NCBI GenBank assembly: GCA_902525075.1
Contig: CABZFV010000010.1
Location: forward strand, 1-57,567
DNA from: an uncultured Prochlorococcus sp.
GTDB taxonomy: Bacteria > Cyanobacteriota > Cyanobacteriia > PCC-6307 > Cyanobiaceae
Length of the DNA stretch: 57,567 nt
Reading direction: 5' to 3'
Shown here one piece after another: positions 26,691-35,302 of the stretch (position 1 is the stretch's first letter; each line of letters opens with the position of its first letter). The notes under the pieces were generated by a model. That model did no database searches, was not told the DNA's origin, and was given only the letters and a program-made list of their open reading frames with translations. The position numbers and the translations under genes are program-made.

Positions 26691-28051
26691 GAAACAATAT
26701 CGCTAATTTCTGAGCCATAACCATTACTTGTTAAATATTCGCGAACTTGGGTTTCATTTTGATAATTTGCATATCTAATATTTCCATCATCATGCATTAA
26801 AGATCTTAAATATGCAGTCCCATCAGCTGTTTTCCAATAAACTTCCTGTATCCCATCTGAGTCATAATCACCTGCAGTTTTCACAAGAAGGTTATCTATT
26901 TTTAAATCGTTTTGAAATCTATATTGGCTATCGTGATCACTAAATTGAACTACATCACCAGATGTAACTAAAGGATCAATATATATACCAACTATTCTTG
27001 TACCTCCTCCTTTACCATGATCACTCCAATCTACATTATTGGTGCTCGAGTTTCTTCTCACAGTTGCCCATCTCTTACTTATTTTGTTTGTATATATGTC
27101 CTCAATTGTCCCGTCTCCTGCTACATCTAATGAACCTTGGTAATAATAATTTATTTCTTGTTCAGATTCGCTTCCTCCATGTAATGTCCCCCCATAATCT
27201 TTTATGTTAGTAAGTAAATAATTGTATCCAGATATTGGATTTGAATAATCAAGACCAATTGTTTTATCTGCAAATTGAGCTAATTCAATACCAGTTAAAG
27301 TATCTGTCCCTTCAGAATTATTAGATACAGTAAATGTATTACTTGTTGATTGAGAAGAAGATTTATAAGAATTTTTGGAAGATGAATTAGAGTTGCTTAT
27401 TGAATAATCAGAGTAATTGTAATTAAAAACTGCGATATCATTGCCGTATCCTCCATCAATAGTGTCATTACCTAATCCTCCTTCAATTGTATCGTTACCT
27501 GATCTGGACATTAAAAAATCATCACCCCCATTACCACTAATTAAATCATTATTTGTTGAACCCATTATTAAGTCGTTGTTGTCTGTTGGAGAGAAATCCA
27601 GTTCAACATCAATTTCAAAAATTCCAAGATCAGAACCGGTAAAAGAACCACTATAACTTTCTGGATTTCTGTCCCACGTACCTCCGTTAGATGGTCTATC
27701 GCTACTAGCTGTGAGCGAGTAGTATCTTCCTACTACTTCATCATATCCCTCAGACACATAAGTAAGATCACTCCTGTTCCCAAAGATTGCAGCAAGTGAT
27801 TGATTTATTTCTAATGAACCGTCTAAATCAGTATCTTTAAAAACATATCCCCATTCATAATAATTAGATCCTTCATAGGAAATACTTGCTCCATTATTTT
27901 CTTCCCCATATCCATCAACAAAAGCGGTAAATCCACGCATGGTTGTATTTTGGTTGCTTTGCCATGAAGCGGTAGGGCCATAAATATTTTCCCAAGTACC
28001 TGAAAATAAATCAGAAGCTAAATAAGCCATAGCTGTAAAATTTTTAGTCAA
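26687..28051 (-). CDS. RTX-repeat protein with conserved C-terminal module (right-edge member)
   Basis: 454 residues, no signal peptide. Residues 1-150 are unrecognised (FTAFVDGYGEENNGASISYE, PEP/lectin-like beta text). Residues ~155-220 hold several RTX nonapeptides (GGDDFLMSRSGNDTIEGG, GGYGNDIAVF). Residues ~270-454 are the C-terminal module in a diverged short form, ending YGSEISDIVS. It is separated from the other members by the secretion and glycan genes and by convergent overlap with the GT32-like gene. It lies directly inside the right island edge marked by tRNA-Pro fragments. Confidence 0.83.
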   Translation of the reverse strand: MTKNFTAMAYLASDLFSGTWENIYGPTASWQSNQNTTMRGFTAFVDGYGEENNGASISYEGSNYYEWGYVFKDTDLDGSLEINQSLAAIFGNRSDLTYVSEGYDEVVGRYYSLTASSDRPSNGGTWDRNPESYSGSFTGSDLGIFEIDVELDFSPTDNNDLIMGSTNNDLISGNGGDDFLMSRSGNDTIEGGLGNDTIDGGYGNDIAVFNYNYSDYSISNSNSSSKNSYKSSSQSTSNTFTVSNNSEGTDTLTGIELAQFADKTIGLDYSNPISGYNYLLTNIKDYGGTLHGGSESEQEINYYYQGSLDVAGDGTIEDIYTNKISKRWATVRRNSSTNNVDWSDHGKGGGTRIVGIYIDPLVTSGDVVQFSDHDSQYRFQNDLKIDNLLVKTAGDYDSDGIQEVYWKTADGTAYLRSLMHDDGNIRYANYQNETQVREYLTSNGYGSEISDIVS

Positions 28052-28137
28052 TTATACTTAATAAGATGAATATTTAAGAGATTGTTAAGGAGGTTTTAGA
28101 CCATTTAATTTATGATGGAAAGTTCTGAAGTAGATTT

Positions 28138-28169
28138 CCTGCGACCTAGTGCTTGGGTAGCACCCGCGC
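28138..28169 (-). pseudogene. tRNA-Pro fragment with altered anticodon loop
   Basis: The 32 bases match the tRNA-Pro middle region (T-arm edge through anticodon stem), but the anticodon loop reads TTGGGTAG on the plus strand instead of TCCCAAAG. It resembles the decayed remnant at 8827. It is followed by TGTAGCTAACTGTGGCTAA, akin to the element at 7141. Confidence 0.55.
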
Positions 28170-28267
28170 AGTAAAATACTTGTAGCTAACTGTGGCTAAA
28201 CACTTTTTAATAATTTATCAATTTTAAGTCTTTGCAATACTTCTCGTTTGGTATTTTGAGTGCACAC

Positions 28268-28320
28268 AAAGCACCCTCGCTACCAGGCTGCGCTACGCCC
28301 TGCTCATAAGATTTTAGTTT
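28268..28320 (-). pseudogene. tRNA-Pro 5'-half plus its upstream flank
   Basis: 28268-28302 matches the 5' half of tRNA-Pro (anticodon loop to acceptor strand). It is followed by CTCATAAGATTTTAG, the upstream flank of the intact gene at 7036. This is the complement of the 3'-half remnants and marks the right end of the island, where the broken original target would be expected. The remainder of 28052-28445 holds no gene. Confidence 0.75.
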
Positions 28321-28445
28321 ATCCAAACCAAGAAATTAAATTACTTTTAAGTATGCTTTGAAATTTTTTTAAATTGCAACATATCTATAATATAAATTGA
28401 ATTCCAAAAGGATATCCACCTGAATTGCTTTCGAGACTTAGAAGT

Positions 28446-28958
28446 ATGAAAAAATTAGAAGATTTGATTCTCACTTATAAGGATTTTCCAAAAAAAGGTA
28501 TTGATTTTAAAGATGTTCTAGAAATTCTTCAATATCCAGATATTTTTAAGGACCTTATTTTAAAAATGTCTTCAACTCAATTTTTAAAAAATGCCGATGC
28601 AATAATTTCCATAGATGCGAGGGGATTTATTTTTGGTTCTGCAGTTTCTTTAAAATCATCTAAACCCATGATTGCTGCACGAAAACCGGGAAAGCTACCA
28701 GGAAATATATTAACAAGAGAATATGAATTGGAATATGGAAAAAACTCTCTTTCAATACAAAGTAGTGCCCTAAAAAAATTCAATTCTTTCGTGATCGTAG
28801 ATGACTTGTTAGCTACAGGAGGGACAGTTAATTGTGTCTCGAGTTTGCTTCAAGATCAAAGGAAGGAAATTCTAGGTTTAATAACCGTAATTGAATTAAA
28901 TAAATTGAAAGGTAGATCAAAACTAGATTTTCCTGTTAAGTCAATTATTTCACTTTGA
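28446..28958 (+). CDS. apt: Adenine phosphoribosyltransferase
   Basis: 170 residues from the ATG at 28446, which gives the usual family start MKKLEDLILTYKDFPKKGIDFKD; the in-frame upstream extension adds only seven residues. The PRPP loop is IVDDLLATGGT, and DARGFIFG and RKPGKLPG are family signatures. It salvages adenine to AMP in the cytoplasm. It is the first core-type gene right of the island. Confidence 0.93.
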   Translation: MKKLEDLILTYKDFPKKGIDFKDVLEILQYPDIFKDLILKMSSTQFLKNADAIISIDARGFIFGSAVSLKSSKPMIAARKPGKLPGNILTREYELEYGKNSLSIQSSALKKFNSFVIVDDLLATGGTVNCVSSLLQDQRKEILGLITVIELNKLKGRSKLDFPVKSIISL

Positions 28959-29082
28959 AGGTAAGGGAGAGTGAGAATTTAAGAAAGTAAGAAAATTAAA
29001 TCCTTAAATAAAAAAAGTATCTAGATATTTTTATTTCCAAATTTAAAGTTTATAAATTTAATCAGAATTGTTTTGAGTAAAC

Positions 29083-29187
29083 TTAAATAATTCCTACTGA
29101 TCCAGCCGTAAAACCGACTGCTAGAAAAAATACAAATTCAAGTAAATCTCTGGGTAAAGAATTTACAATTAAATTGATGTGAGTCAT
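29083..29187 (-). CDS. Tiny membrane protein
   Basis: 34 residues: MTHINLIVNSLPRDLLEFVF followed by FLAVGFTAGSVGII. It has a short amphipathic head and one hydrophobic helix, the size and form of small photosystem or cytochrome subunits, but I cannot assign it to a known one. It stands alone in the 29.0-29.4 kb gap. Confidence 0.5.
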   Translation of the reverse strand: MTHINLIVNSLPRDLLEFVFFLAVGFTAGSVGII

Positions 29188-29420
29188 TTGACCTTGTGCT
29201 CCTCAGGTTTAAAATAAAAAAAATATAACTAATTATTTTTTCTGTTGAGGGAAATAAAAGTTTTTTTTTCTTTTTTCTAAAGATTTCAGGAAAGTAAAAC
29301 CCCAAAAGAAAATTTTTTTAAAGCTTATTTAAATCTTTTAACCAAATTAAAAATTAATTTACTGCTCAAATTATATTTAAATGCTATATTTTTTTTATTA
29401 AAGTAAACTCATAAAGATCT

Positions 29421-29585
29421 ATGGATTATAAAAAGAAATCCCTAAATAAATTAAATCAAAAAGAAAGCTACGAGGAAATTGATACTAGGTTAGCTTCTGG
29501 ATGGTACGTTGATGCTGTTGATAATATAAAGAAGAAAAAATACAAAACAGAAAAAGTTTCTTTCAAAATTTCAAAAAAAATATAG
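29421..29585 (+). CDS. Small basic hypothetical protein
   Basis: 54 residues, lysine-rich (MDYKKKSLNKLNQKESYEEI ... KKI). The middle reads RLASGWYVDAVDNIKKKKYK. No membrane segment or known domain. It precedes the porin gene on the same strand by ~180 bp. Confidence 0.5.
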   Translation: MDYKKKSLNKLNQKESYEEIDTRLASGWYVDAVDNIKKKKYKTEKVSFKISKKI

Positions 29586-29763
29586 ATTTTTAAATCAATA
29601 ATTTAGATAAACAAACCTCATTAATAAACCTAATTAGACAAAAACTATTGTATAGCTTCAGAAAGTGGCACAAATTATTCAAAAATGTATTCGTTGATAC
29701 TTGATTTTGTATGCCTAAATACACTATCTTGAGGTGTACTTTAAATTTCGTGTGAGGAAATTT

Positions 29764-30837
29764 ATGAAGCTTTTCAAGAGCTTGCTCGTAGCTCCTGCAT
29801 CATTAGGCCTTCTAGCGCCTATGGCAGCAACTGCGAACGAAGTCACTATTAATGACTTCAACGCTGCAGAAGAAATTGCAGTTACAAATAGCCGTGTAGA
29901 CGGTTTAGAAGCTAGACTAAACAACTTTGAAGCTGGTAGCTTCTCAGAAACAACTACTGCATCATTCAGCGTTGACACTGTTCTAGGTGCTATAGACGGT
30001 GCATCTAGCGAAACAACAAGTTTAGATTTCCAATTCAACATTGGTTTATCAACAAGTTTCACAGGTGAAGATTCACTTGACATAGCTATTGATAACGGTA
30101 GTGGAACATCATCAGTTCTTGGATCCACAATGGGATTCGACACAGGAACTTCTCTAGTTGTTGATGGTGTTACTTATACATTCCCTGTTGGTGGAGCATC
30201 AATGGTAGTTGGTGATTCAACTGACTTAAGTACTGCTTTTACAGGAGCTTGTGCTTATAGTGCATTCACTGATATGACACCAGACGACTGTGGTACTGGT
30301 AACTCTATGGGTGCAGGCGGTAAAGGTGTTACTGCAGCTATGAGTTATGCTTTTGATTCTGGATTCTCACTAGCTGGTGGAGTAACATCCGGAAATACAG
30401 AAATCTTAGGTGATGCTGCTGACGCATTTGGTCTTAATGCTGCTTATTCAGCAGACAGTTATGGAGTAGCTGTTGCATACGTATCTGATGATGGCGGAGC
30501 AAGTACTGATACAACATACTGGGGTCTTAACGGTTACTACACTTTTGATTTAGCAAGCTTAAGTGTTGGTTTTGAAACTTCAGATGATGGAACTACTGAA
30601 AAAGATGGATACTTTGTTGGTTTATCTTTCCCAGAAGTTGGTCCTGGTTCTGTAAACATTGCTGCTGCAACTACTGATTTATTTGCTGACAGTGAGACTG
30701 AGACTCTTACATATGAAGCGTCTTACTCTTATGCATTAAATGATGGCATGACTATCACACCAGGTATCTTTATCAAAGAGGTTGATGGTGCGGATGATCA
30801 AACAGGAGTAGCTGTTAAAACTTCATTCTCTTTCTAA
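29764..30837 (+). CDS. Outer-membrane porin, copy 1
   Basis: 357 residues from the ATG at 29764 behind a GTGAGGAA ribosome site. The signal peptide MKLFKSLLVAPASLGLLAP ends near TANE. The mature protein is a glycine/threonine-rich beta-barrel with repeated strands (SFSLAGGV-type) and a terminal SFSF, typical of cyanobacterial porins. It lacks a full SLH domain; a short heptad segment (SRVDGLEARLNNFEAG) stands in its place. From residue ~60 on it is identical in protein, and as far as I can read in DNA, to the gene at 32917. Confidence 0.82.
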   Translation: MKLFKSLLVAPASLGLLAPMAATANEVTINDFNAAEEIAVTNSRVDGLEARLNNFEAGSFSETTTASFSVDTVLGAIDGASSETTSLDFQFNIGLSTSFTGEDSLDIAIDNGSGTSSVLGSTMGFDTGTSLVVDGVTYTFPVGGASMVVGDSTDLSTAFTGACAYSAFTDMTPDDCGTGNSMGAGGKGVTAAMSYAFDSGFSLAGGVTSGNTEILGDAADAFGLNAAYSADSYGVAVAYVSDDGGASTDTTYWGLNGYYTFDLASLSVGFETSDDGTTEKDGYFVGLSFPEVGPGSVNIAAATTDLFADSETETLTYEASYSYALNDGMTITPGIFIKEVDGADDQTGVAVKTSFSF

Positions 30838-30870
30838 TAATTTAGATAGAAAAAACTACACATAAAGAAA

Positions 30871-30897
30871 GGCCTGCTTAACAGCAGGTCTTTTTTT
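30871..30897 (+). terminator. Terminator of porin copy 1
   Basis: An 8-bp stem (GGCCTGCT/AGCAGGTC, one G-T pair) with loop TAAC, followed by seven T. Confidence 0.85.
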
Positions 30898-30925
30898 ATT
30901 AAAATTCTCAAGTTATTGAATTTTT

Positions 30926-32809
30926 TTGTTTCATAATTTCAGTAACTATAATAAAAATAAAGTAAATAAATTGAAAAAAATTGATTTATTAAAAAAAATT
31001 GAAGAAGCAAAAATAAAACAAAAGTCAGGAAATACTTTAGAGGCAAATCAGATATTTCAAGCGCTATTAAAATCAAACAATGATTCTTTTGATTTACTCT
31101 ATGCTTACGGTTTGTTTTGTAGAGATTTAAAAAATTTTAATTTAGCAAAAAAAGTATTTCTCATTTTAATTAATAAATTTCCATTACTAATTAATCCTTA
31201 TATTTTATTAGCCGAAATATTAAAGATTGAGAATAAATTCAAAGATGCAGAAAAAATACTTCTAAAGGCAATAAAAATTGATCCTAATCATGGAGATTTA
31301 CTTTATAATTTTGCTCTTTTGTACTTTGCTTCGAGAAACTTTGATTATGCATTGGTTTATATAGATAAAGCTATTAAATTATCGATAAATAATGATACTT
31401 ATAAACTTTTAAAGTCTGAGATTTATATCAACAAATCTAATATTGATGAAGCCTTATATATCTTAGAGGATCTAAATAATAATAGAATTAAAAAGGATAA
31501 AAACAAAGAAATAAGAATAAATATTCTTTTAGCTAATGCAAAAATAAAGAAAAGAGAGTTTGAAGAAGCAGAAAAAATCCTTTTAAAATTAATCAAAAAA
31601 TATCAAGGATTGGAGTTGGCTTATTTAAATCTAAGTATCCTTTATAAAGAAAAAAATCAATTAAGTAAAGGTATACAAATACTTAAAAAGGGAATAAATG
31701 TATCTCCTGATTTCATGCCTTTTTATAAGAATTTAGCAACTTTCTACAGAAATTCAGGGCAGCTTAAACTCGCAATTGAGACTAATTTATTTATTATTTC
31801 GAGAAATAAATTTGACTTTAATAGTTTTTATGAATTATCTGGGATTTATGATTTTAAGAATCATAAAAATGAATTAAATTTTTTATTAAATACAAAACTA
31901 GAGAAGCTCAATCCAAACTCAAAAATCTACGCAGCTTTTGCAATCTCAAATTTGCTACATAAGGAAGGAAAATTTAAAGAAAGTGCAAAATATCTCAAGA
32001 TTGCCAACGACGAAAGCACGAAGTATAAAAAATCTGACTTAAGTCTAAAAAAGAAACATACTGAATTTTATAGATCATTAAAAATTAAAAATTCTAAAAA
32101 TAAATATTTAGAAAATTCTTCTAATTATATCTTTATTGTTGGAATGCCACGGTCAGGAAGCACTTTACTGGAAAACATATTGAGCTTAAATCCCGAAGTA
32201 ACTGATATGGGTGAGGTTAACTTTTTAGAGGAATCCATCAAGGAAACTGAAGATTTTGACGATGTTTATGACTTATATCAAAAAAAAGTTATAAATCAAT
32301 TTCAGTCCTCAATCATTTACACCGACAAAAATTTATTCAATTATATTTACTGTCCCATAATTTCTTATTTTTTTCCTAATGCAAAAATAATAAACTGCAT
32401 AAGAAATCCTCTTGATAACATTTTATCCATATACAGAGCAAATTTCTTAAAACAGTCTTTCTCTTTTTCTTTGACTGATATTTCTAGTTTATATGTGCAC
32501 TATTTTGAAACTATGGAGGAATATAAAATTAAATATGGTGAAAATATTTATGATTATCACTATGAGGATTTAATTGAAAATCCTCATAATATTATCCCAG
32601 GGATAATAAATTGGCTTGATTGGGATTGGGACGAAAAATATCTTTCACCTCATCAAAACAAAAGAAATGTTCATACCGCTAGTAGCGCTCAAATAAGAAA
32701 GAAATTTTATTCTTCTTCTATTGGGATTTGGAAAGAGTATAAGGAACTTTTAGAACCTGCAATTGAAATTATTAAAACAAATAAAATCCTAAGAGATAAG
32801 ATTTCATAA
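30926..32809 (+). CDS. TPR-repeat sulfotransferase
   Basis: Up to 627 residues. The start is uncertain: TTG at 30926, or TTG at 30971, which begins MKKIDLLKKIEEAKIKQ and fits a TPR start better. Residues ~20-380 are about ten TPR units. Residues ~408-620 are a sulfotransferase domain with the PAPS loop FIVGMPRSGSTLLENIL and the 3'-phosphate strand INCIRNPLDNILSIY. This TPR-sulfotransferase layout is common in marine bacteria and probably serves sulfation of surface polymers or peptides. It sits exactly between the two duplicated porin genes. Confidence 0.85.
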   Translation: MFHNFSNYNKNKVNKLKKIDLLKKIEEAKIKQKSGNTLEANQIFQALLKSNNDSFDLLYAYGLFCRDLKNFNLAKKVFLILINKFPLLINPYILLAEILKIENKFKDAEKILLKAIKIDPNHGDLLYNFALLYFASRNFDYALVYIDKAIKLSINNDTYKLLKSEIYINKSNIDEALYILEDLNNNRIKKDKNKEIRINILLANAKIKKREFEEAEKILLKLIKKYQGLELAYLNLSILYKEKNQLSKGIQILKKGINVSPDFMPFYKNLATFYRNSGQLKLAIETNLFIISRNKFDFNSFYELSGIYDFKNHKNELNFLLNTKLEKLNPNSKIYAAFAISNLLHKEGKFKESAKYLKIANDESTKYKKSDLSLKKKHTEFYRSLKIKNSKNKYLENSSNYIFIVGMPRSGSTLLENILSLNPEVTDMGEVNFLEESIKETEDFDDVYDLYQKKVINQFQSSIIYTDKNLFNYIYCPIISYFFPNAKIINCIRNPLDNILSIYRANFLKQSFSFSLTDISSLYVHYFETMEEYKIKYGENIYDYHYEDLIENPHNIIPGIINWLDWDWDEKYLSPHQNKRNVHTASSAQIRKKFYSSSIGIWKEYKELLEPAIEIIKTNKILRDKIS

Positions 32810-32916
32810 AGTAGAGTGTTCTTAATAATAGCCAGCTCGATTTTTGTCTACTGGTGGTTGTTAATTTTTGGCATATATATTACTTTTATAATACCTTAAT
32901 TGTGTGAGGAATTTTT

Positions 32917-34032
32917 ATGAAGCTTTTTAAAAGCTTGTTAGTAGCACCAGCAACTATTGGGCTACTTGCTCCATTTTCTGCCTTTGCTGGCGAGGCAAAC
33001 TTAAACGATATCTCAAAATACTCTAATCTAGAGCATCTTGACCTTGCTAATGCATTTGTAAATGATGAACCAAAGAATAACTCTTTACTTGCTGGTGGAG
33101 AAGGTTTAGTTGATGGTAGTAGCTATGATGGTGGCTTCTCAGAAACAACTACTGCATCATTCAGCGTTGACACTGTTCTAGGTGCTATAGACGGTGCATC
33201 TAGCGAAACAACAAGTTTAGATTTCCAATTCAACATTGGTTTATCAACAAGTTTCACAGGTGAAGATTCACTTGACATAGCTATTGATAACGGTAGTGGA
33301 ACATCATCAGTTCTTGGATCCACAATGGGATTCGACACAGGAACTTCTCTAGTTGTTGATGGTGTTACTTATACATTCCCTGTTGGTGGAGCATCAATGG
33401 TAGTTGGTGATTCAACTGACTTAAGTACTGCTTTTACAGGAGCTTGTGCTTATAGTGCATTCACTGATATGACACCAGACGACTGTGGTACTGGTAACTC
33501 TATGGGTGCAGGCGGTAAAGGTGTTACTGCAGCTATGAGTTATGCTTTTGATTCTGGATTCTCACTAGCTGGTGGAGTAACATCCGGAAATACAGAAATC
33601 TTAGGTGATGCTGCTGACGCATTTGGTCTTAATGCTGCTTATTCAGCAGACAGTTATGGAGTAGCTGTTGCATACGTATCTGATGATGGCGGAGCAAGTA
33701 CTGATACAACATACTGGGGTCTTAACGGTTACTACACTTTTGATTTAGCAAGCTTAAGTGTTGGTTTTGAAACTTCAGATGATGGAACTACTGAAAAAGA
33801 TGGATACTTTGTTGGTTTATCTTTCCCAGAAGTTGGTCCTGGTTCTGTAAACATTGCTGCTGCAACTACTGATTTATTTGCTGACAGTGAGACTGAGACT
33901 CTTACATATGAAGCGTCTTACTCTTATGCATTAAATGATGGCATGACTATCACACCAGGTATCTTTATCAAAGAGGTTGATGGTGCGGATGATCAAACAG
34001 GAGTAGCTGTTAAAACTTCATTCTCTTTCTAA
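32917..34032 (+). CDS. Outer-membrane porin, copy 2
   Basis: 371 residues. The signal peptide MKLFKSLLVAPATIGLLAP ends near SAFA. The mature N-terminal ~50 residues (EANLNDISKYSNLEHLDLAN) differ from copy 1 and resemble the start of an SLH-type segment. From FSETTTASF to the terminal SFSF the sequence equals copy 1. The 5' leader differs (a TATAAT box about 20 bp before the TGTGAGGAA ribosome site), so the two copies may be expressed differently. Confidence 0.82.
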   Translation: MKLFKSLLVAPATIGLLAPFSAFAGEANLNDISKYSNLEHLDLANAFVNDEPKNNSLLAGGEGLVDGSSYDGGFSETTTASFSVDTVLGAIDGASSETTSLDFQFNIGLSTSFTGEDSLDIAIDNGSGTSSVLGSTMGFDTGTSLVVDGVTYTFPVGGASMVVGDSTDLSTAFTGACAYSAFTDMTPDDCGTGNSMGAGGKGVTAAMSYAFDSGFSLAGGVTSGNTEILGDAADAFGLNAAYSADSYGVAVAYVSDDGGASTDTTYWGLNGYYTFDLASLSVGFETSDDGTTEKDGYFVGLSFPEVGPGSVNIAAATTDLFADSETETLTYEASYSYALNDGMTITPGIFIKEVDGADDQTGVAVKTSFSF

Positions 34033-34065
34033 TAATTTAGATAGAAAAAACTACACATAAAGAAA

Positions 34066-34091
34066 GGCCTGCTTAACAGCAGGTCTTTTTT
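34066..34091 (+). terminator. Terminator of porin copy 2
   Basis: The same hairpin as at 30871, with six T. Identity between the two porin loci ends within this T-run. Confidence 0.85.
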
Positions 34092-34233
34092 GTGTGAATT
34101 TCCAAAATTTTTTTTCTGTTAAAAAAATATTCTAAATAAAATGCTCGATAAATTAATTTTTATTATTATGAGTTTGAGTGAACTTCTATTTGAATAATTA
34201 GAAGGAAAACTCTTATTCTAAATGATGATTTGA

Positions 34234-34362
34234 ATGTCTCCAATTTTTAAATGTTTAATATGTAGAAAGGATATAGAAAGATCAACAAAAACATTTTGGA
34301 GTAAAAAAGGTCACCTATTATGTTCTACATGCTTAGATAATATAGATAAAAAGAAATTTTGA
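34234..34362 (+). CDS. Small zinc-ribbon-like protein
   Basis: 42 residues: MSPIFKCLICRKDIERSTKT ... LLCSTCLDNIDKKKF. Two CxxC pairs ~22 residues apart suggest a zinc knuckle. Role unknown. It is too short to compare with a named family by eye. Confidence 0.55.
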   Translation: MSPIFKCLICRKDIERSTKTFWSKKGHLLCSTCLDNIDKKKF

Positions 34363-34678
34363 AATATTAAATTTATAAAAAAATTTGTTTAAAGGTAGTT
34401 TTTTGAAGCAAGTCTAGATAAACATAGCCAAATAAAGTGTTTTATTCTTGCAATAAAATTTCGCATTTTAATTATTACGATAGTTTTTGGAGCTTTTGGC
34501 CAATAATTTTTGAGTATTAAATTAATTATTAGATATTTTCTATTCATGAAAAAATCCTCAAACTTTTAAAAATTTAAGTGTTTAACTTAAATTTCTAAAT
34601 TAATTTGAGGATGGTATCTACTAGGAGATCAAAAAATTGATGCTTGTAATTAAATTTTAAATTCTTAATTAATAAAAT
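34363..34678. other. Intergenic region with nested inverted repeats
   Basis: No gene seen. At 34554-34612 a 9-bp outer stem (ATCCTCAAA/TTTGAGGAT) encloses an inner perfect 9-bp stem (AAATTTAAG/CTTAAATTT) with a 7-base loop. This may be a structured small RNA or a two-part regulatory hairpin downstream of the hli gene. Confidence 0.45.
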
Positions 34679-34786
34679 TTAAAACCAGCCAGGAATGATT
34701 TGTCCAGTAGTGACGTATGCGCCAACTGCTGCTACGAAACCTAACATTGCTGCCCAGCCGTTAAAACGTTCTGCTTCAGGTGTCAT
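34679..34786 (-). CDS. hli: High-light-inducible protein (single-helix CAB-like)
   Basis: I start it at the ATG at 34786 (35 residues); the longer in-frame extension has no CAB character. The protein MTPEAERFNGWAAMLGFVAA and following glycine/alanine-rich helix carry the ExxNGxxAMxGF chlorophyll-binding motif with Trp in place of Arg. It is a thylakoid protein binding chlorophyll and carotenoid under light stress, abundant in high-light Prochlorococcus. Confidence 0.88.
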   Translation of the reverse strand: MTPEAERFNGWAAMLGFVAAVGAYVTTGQIIPGWF

Positions 34787-35230
34787 AATTAATTTTTTAA
34801 TTGATTTATATGAATTATTGTAACAGGGATTATGAAGGTTTGTAAAGTAATTTTTAGTTATTTTTCGAAATTTCATTATTTAGAAAAAATAATCCCTAAT
34901 ATTTACAGTATTGTTACAAAAATGTAATAAGTAATGATACTAACTTTTGTCAAATAATTATTGAAAGAACAAATTTAGATAATTCATAACAAGTTAATTG
35001 AAGTTTTAAATAAAATTAAATAGTATTATTTTCCATAACTTAATTAGATTTAAAATTGTTTTGTTTTTTGAGCTCTCTGATGGTAATCATAGATTTATCT
35101 TGAGAAAATTTTGCCTGAAATTTAATACAGAACCTTGAATAATTTAAAGCTACATGATTTGGAAAATATTTTTATTTTGAATTTTGGATATATTGTCTTT
35201 CACTATTAATAAGATGAACTCAAAAAAACG
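34787..35230. other. Intergenic, possible small gene fragment
   Basis: On the minus strand 43 codons are open from 35171 to the stop at 35040, with protein-like text (KYFPNHVALNYSRFCIKF ... MITIRELKKQNNF), but without a normal start before a late Met. It could be a short gene with a rare start or a remnant. Otherwise AT-rich with nothing visible. Confidence 0.35.
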
Positions 35231-35302
35231 TGGGTCGCCTGAGATTCGAACTCAGGACCAGCCGGTTAAAAGCCGGATGCTCTACCGCTGAGCTAGCGAC
35301 CC
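35231..35302 (-). tRNA. tRNA-Lys(UUU)
   Basis: A 72-base cloverleaf: acceptor GGGTCGC/GCGACCC with discriminator A, anticodon stem TCCGG/CCGGC with loop CTTTTAA (anticodon UUU), T arm CTGAG-TTCGAAT-CTCAG. A T-run follows directly as terminator. Confidence 0.95.

Noticed and set aside
1..28051. Polymorphic toxin or contact-dependent inhibition system with DUF1330 as immunity
   Set aside because: There is no pairing of each effector with its own different small gene; only two nearly identical DUF1330 copies exist for six effectors, and no toxin domain is recognisable.
1..28320. Integrase, transposase or phage genes driving the array
   Set aside because: I looked for recombinase motifs among all sizeable frames and found none; any mobilising enzyme must act in trans or lie outside the window.
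29724..30143. Antisense frame over the porin 5' part, repeated at 33123-33338
   Set aside because: It is a mirror of the low-complexity porin coding sequence and occurs twice only because the porins are duplicated.
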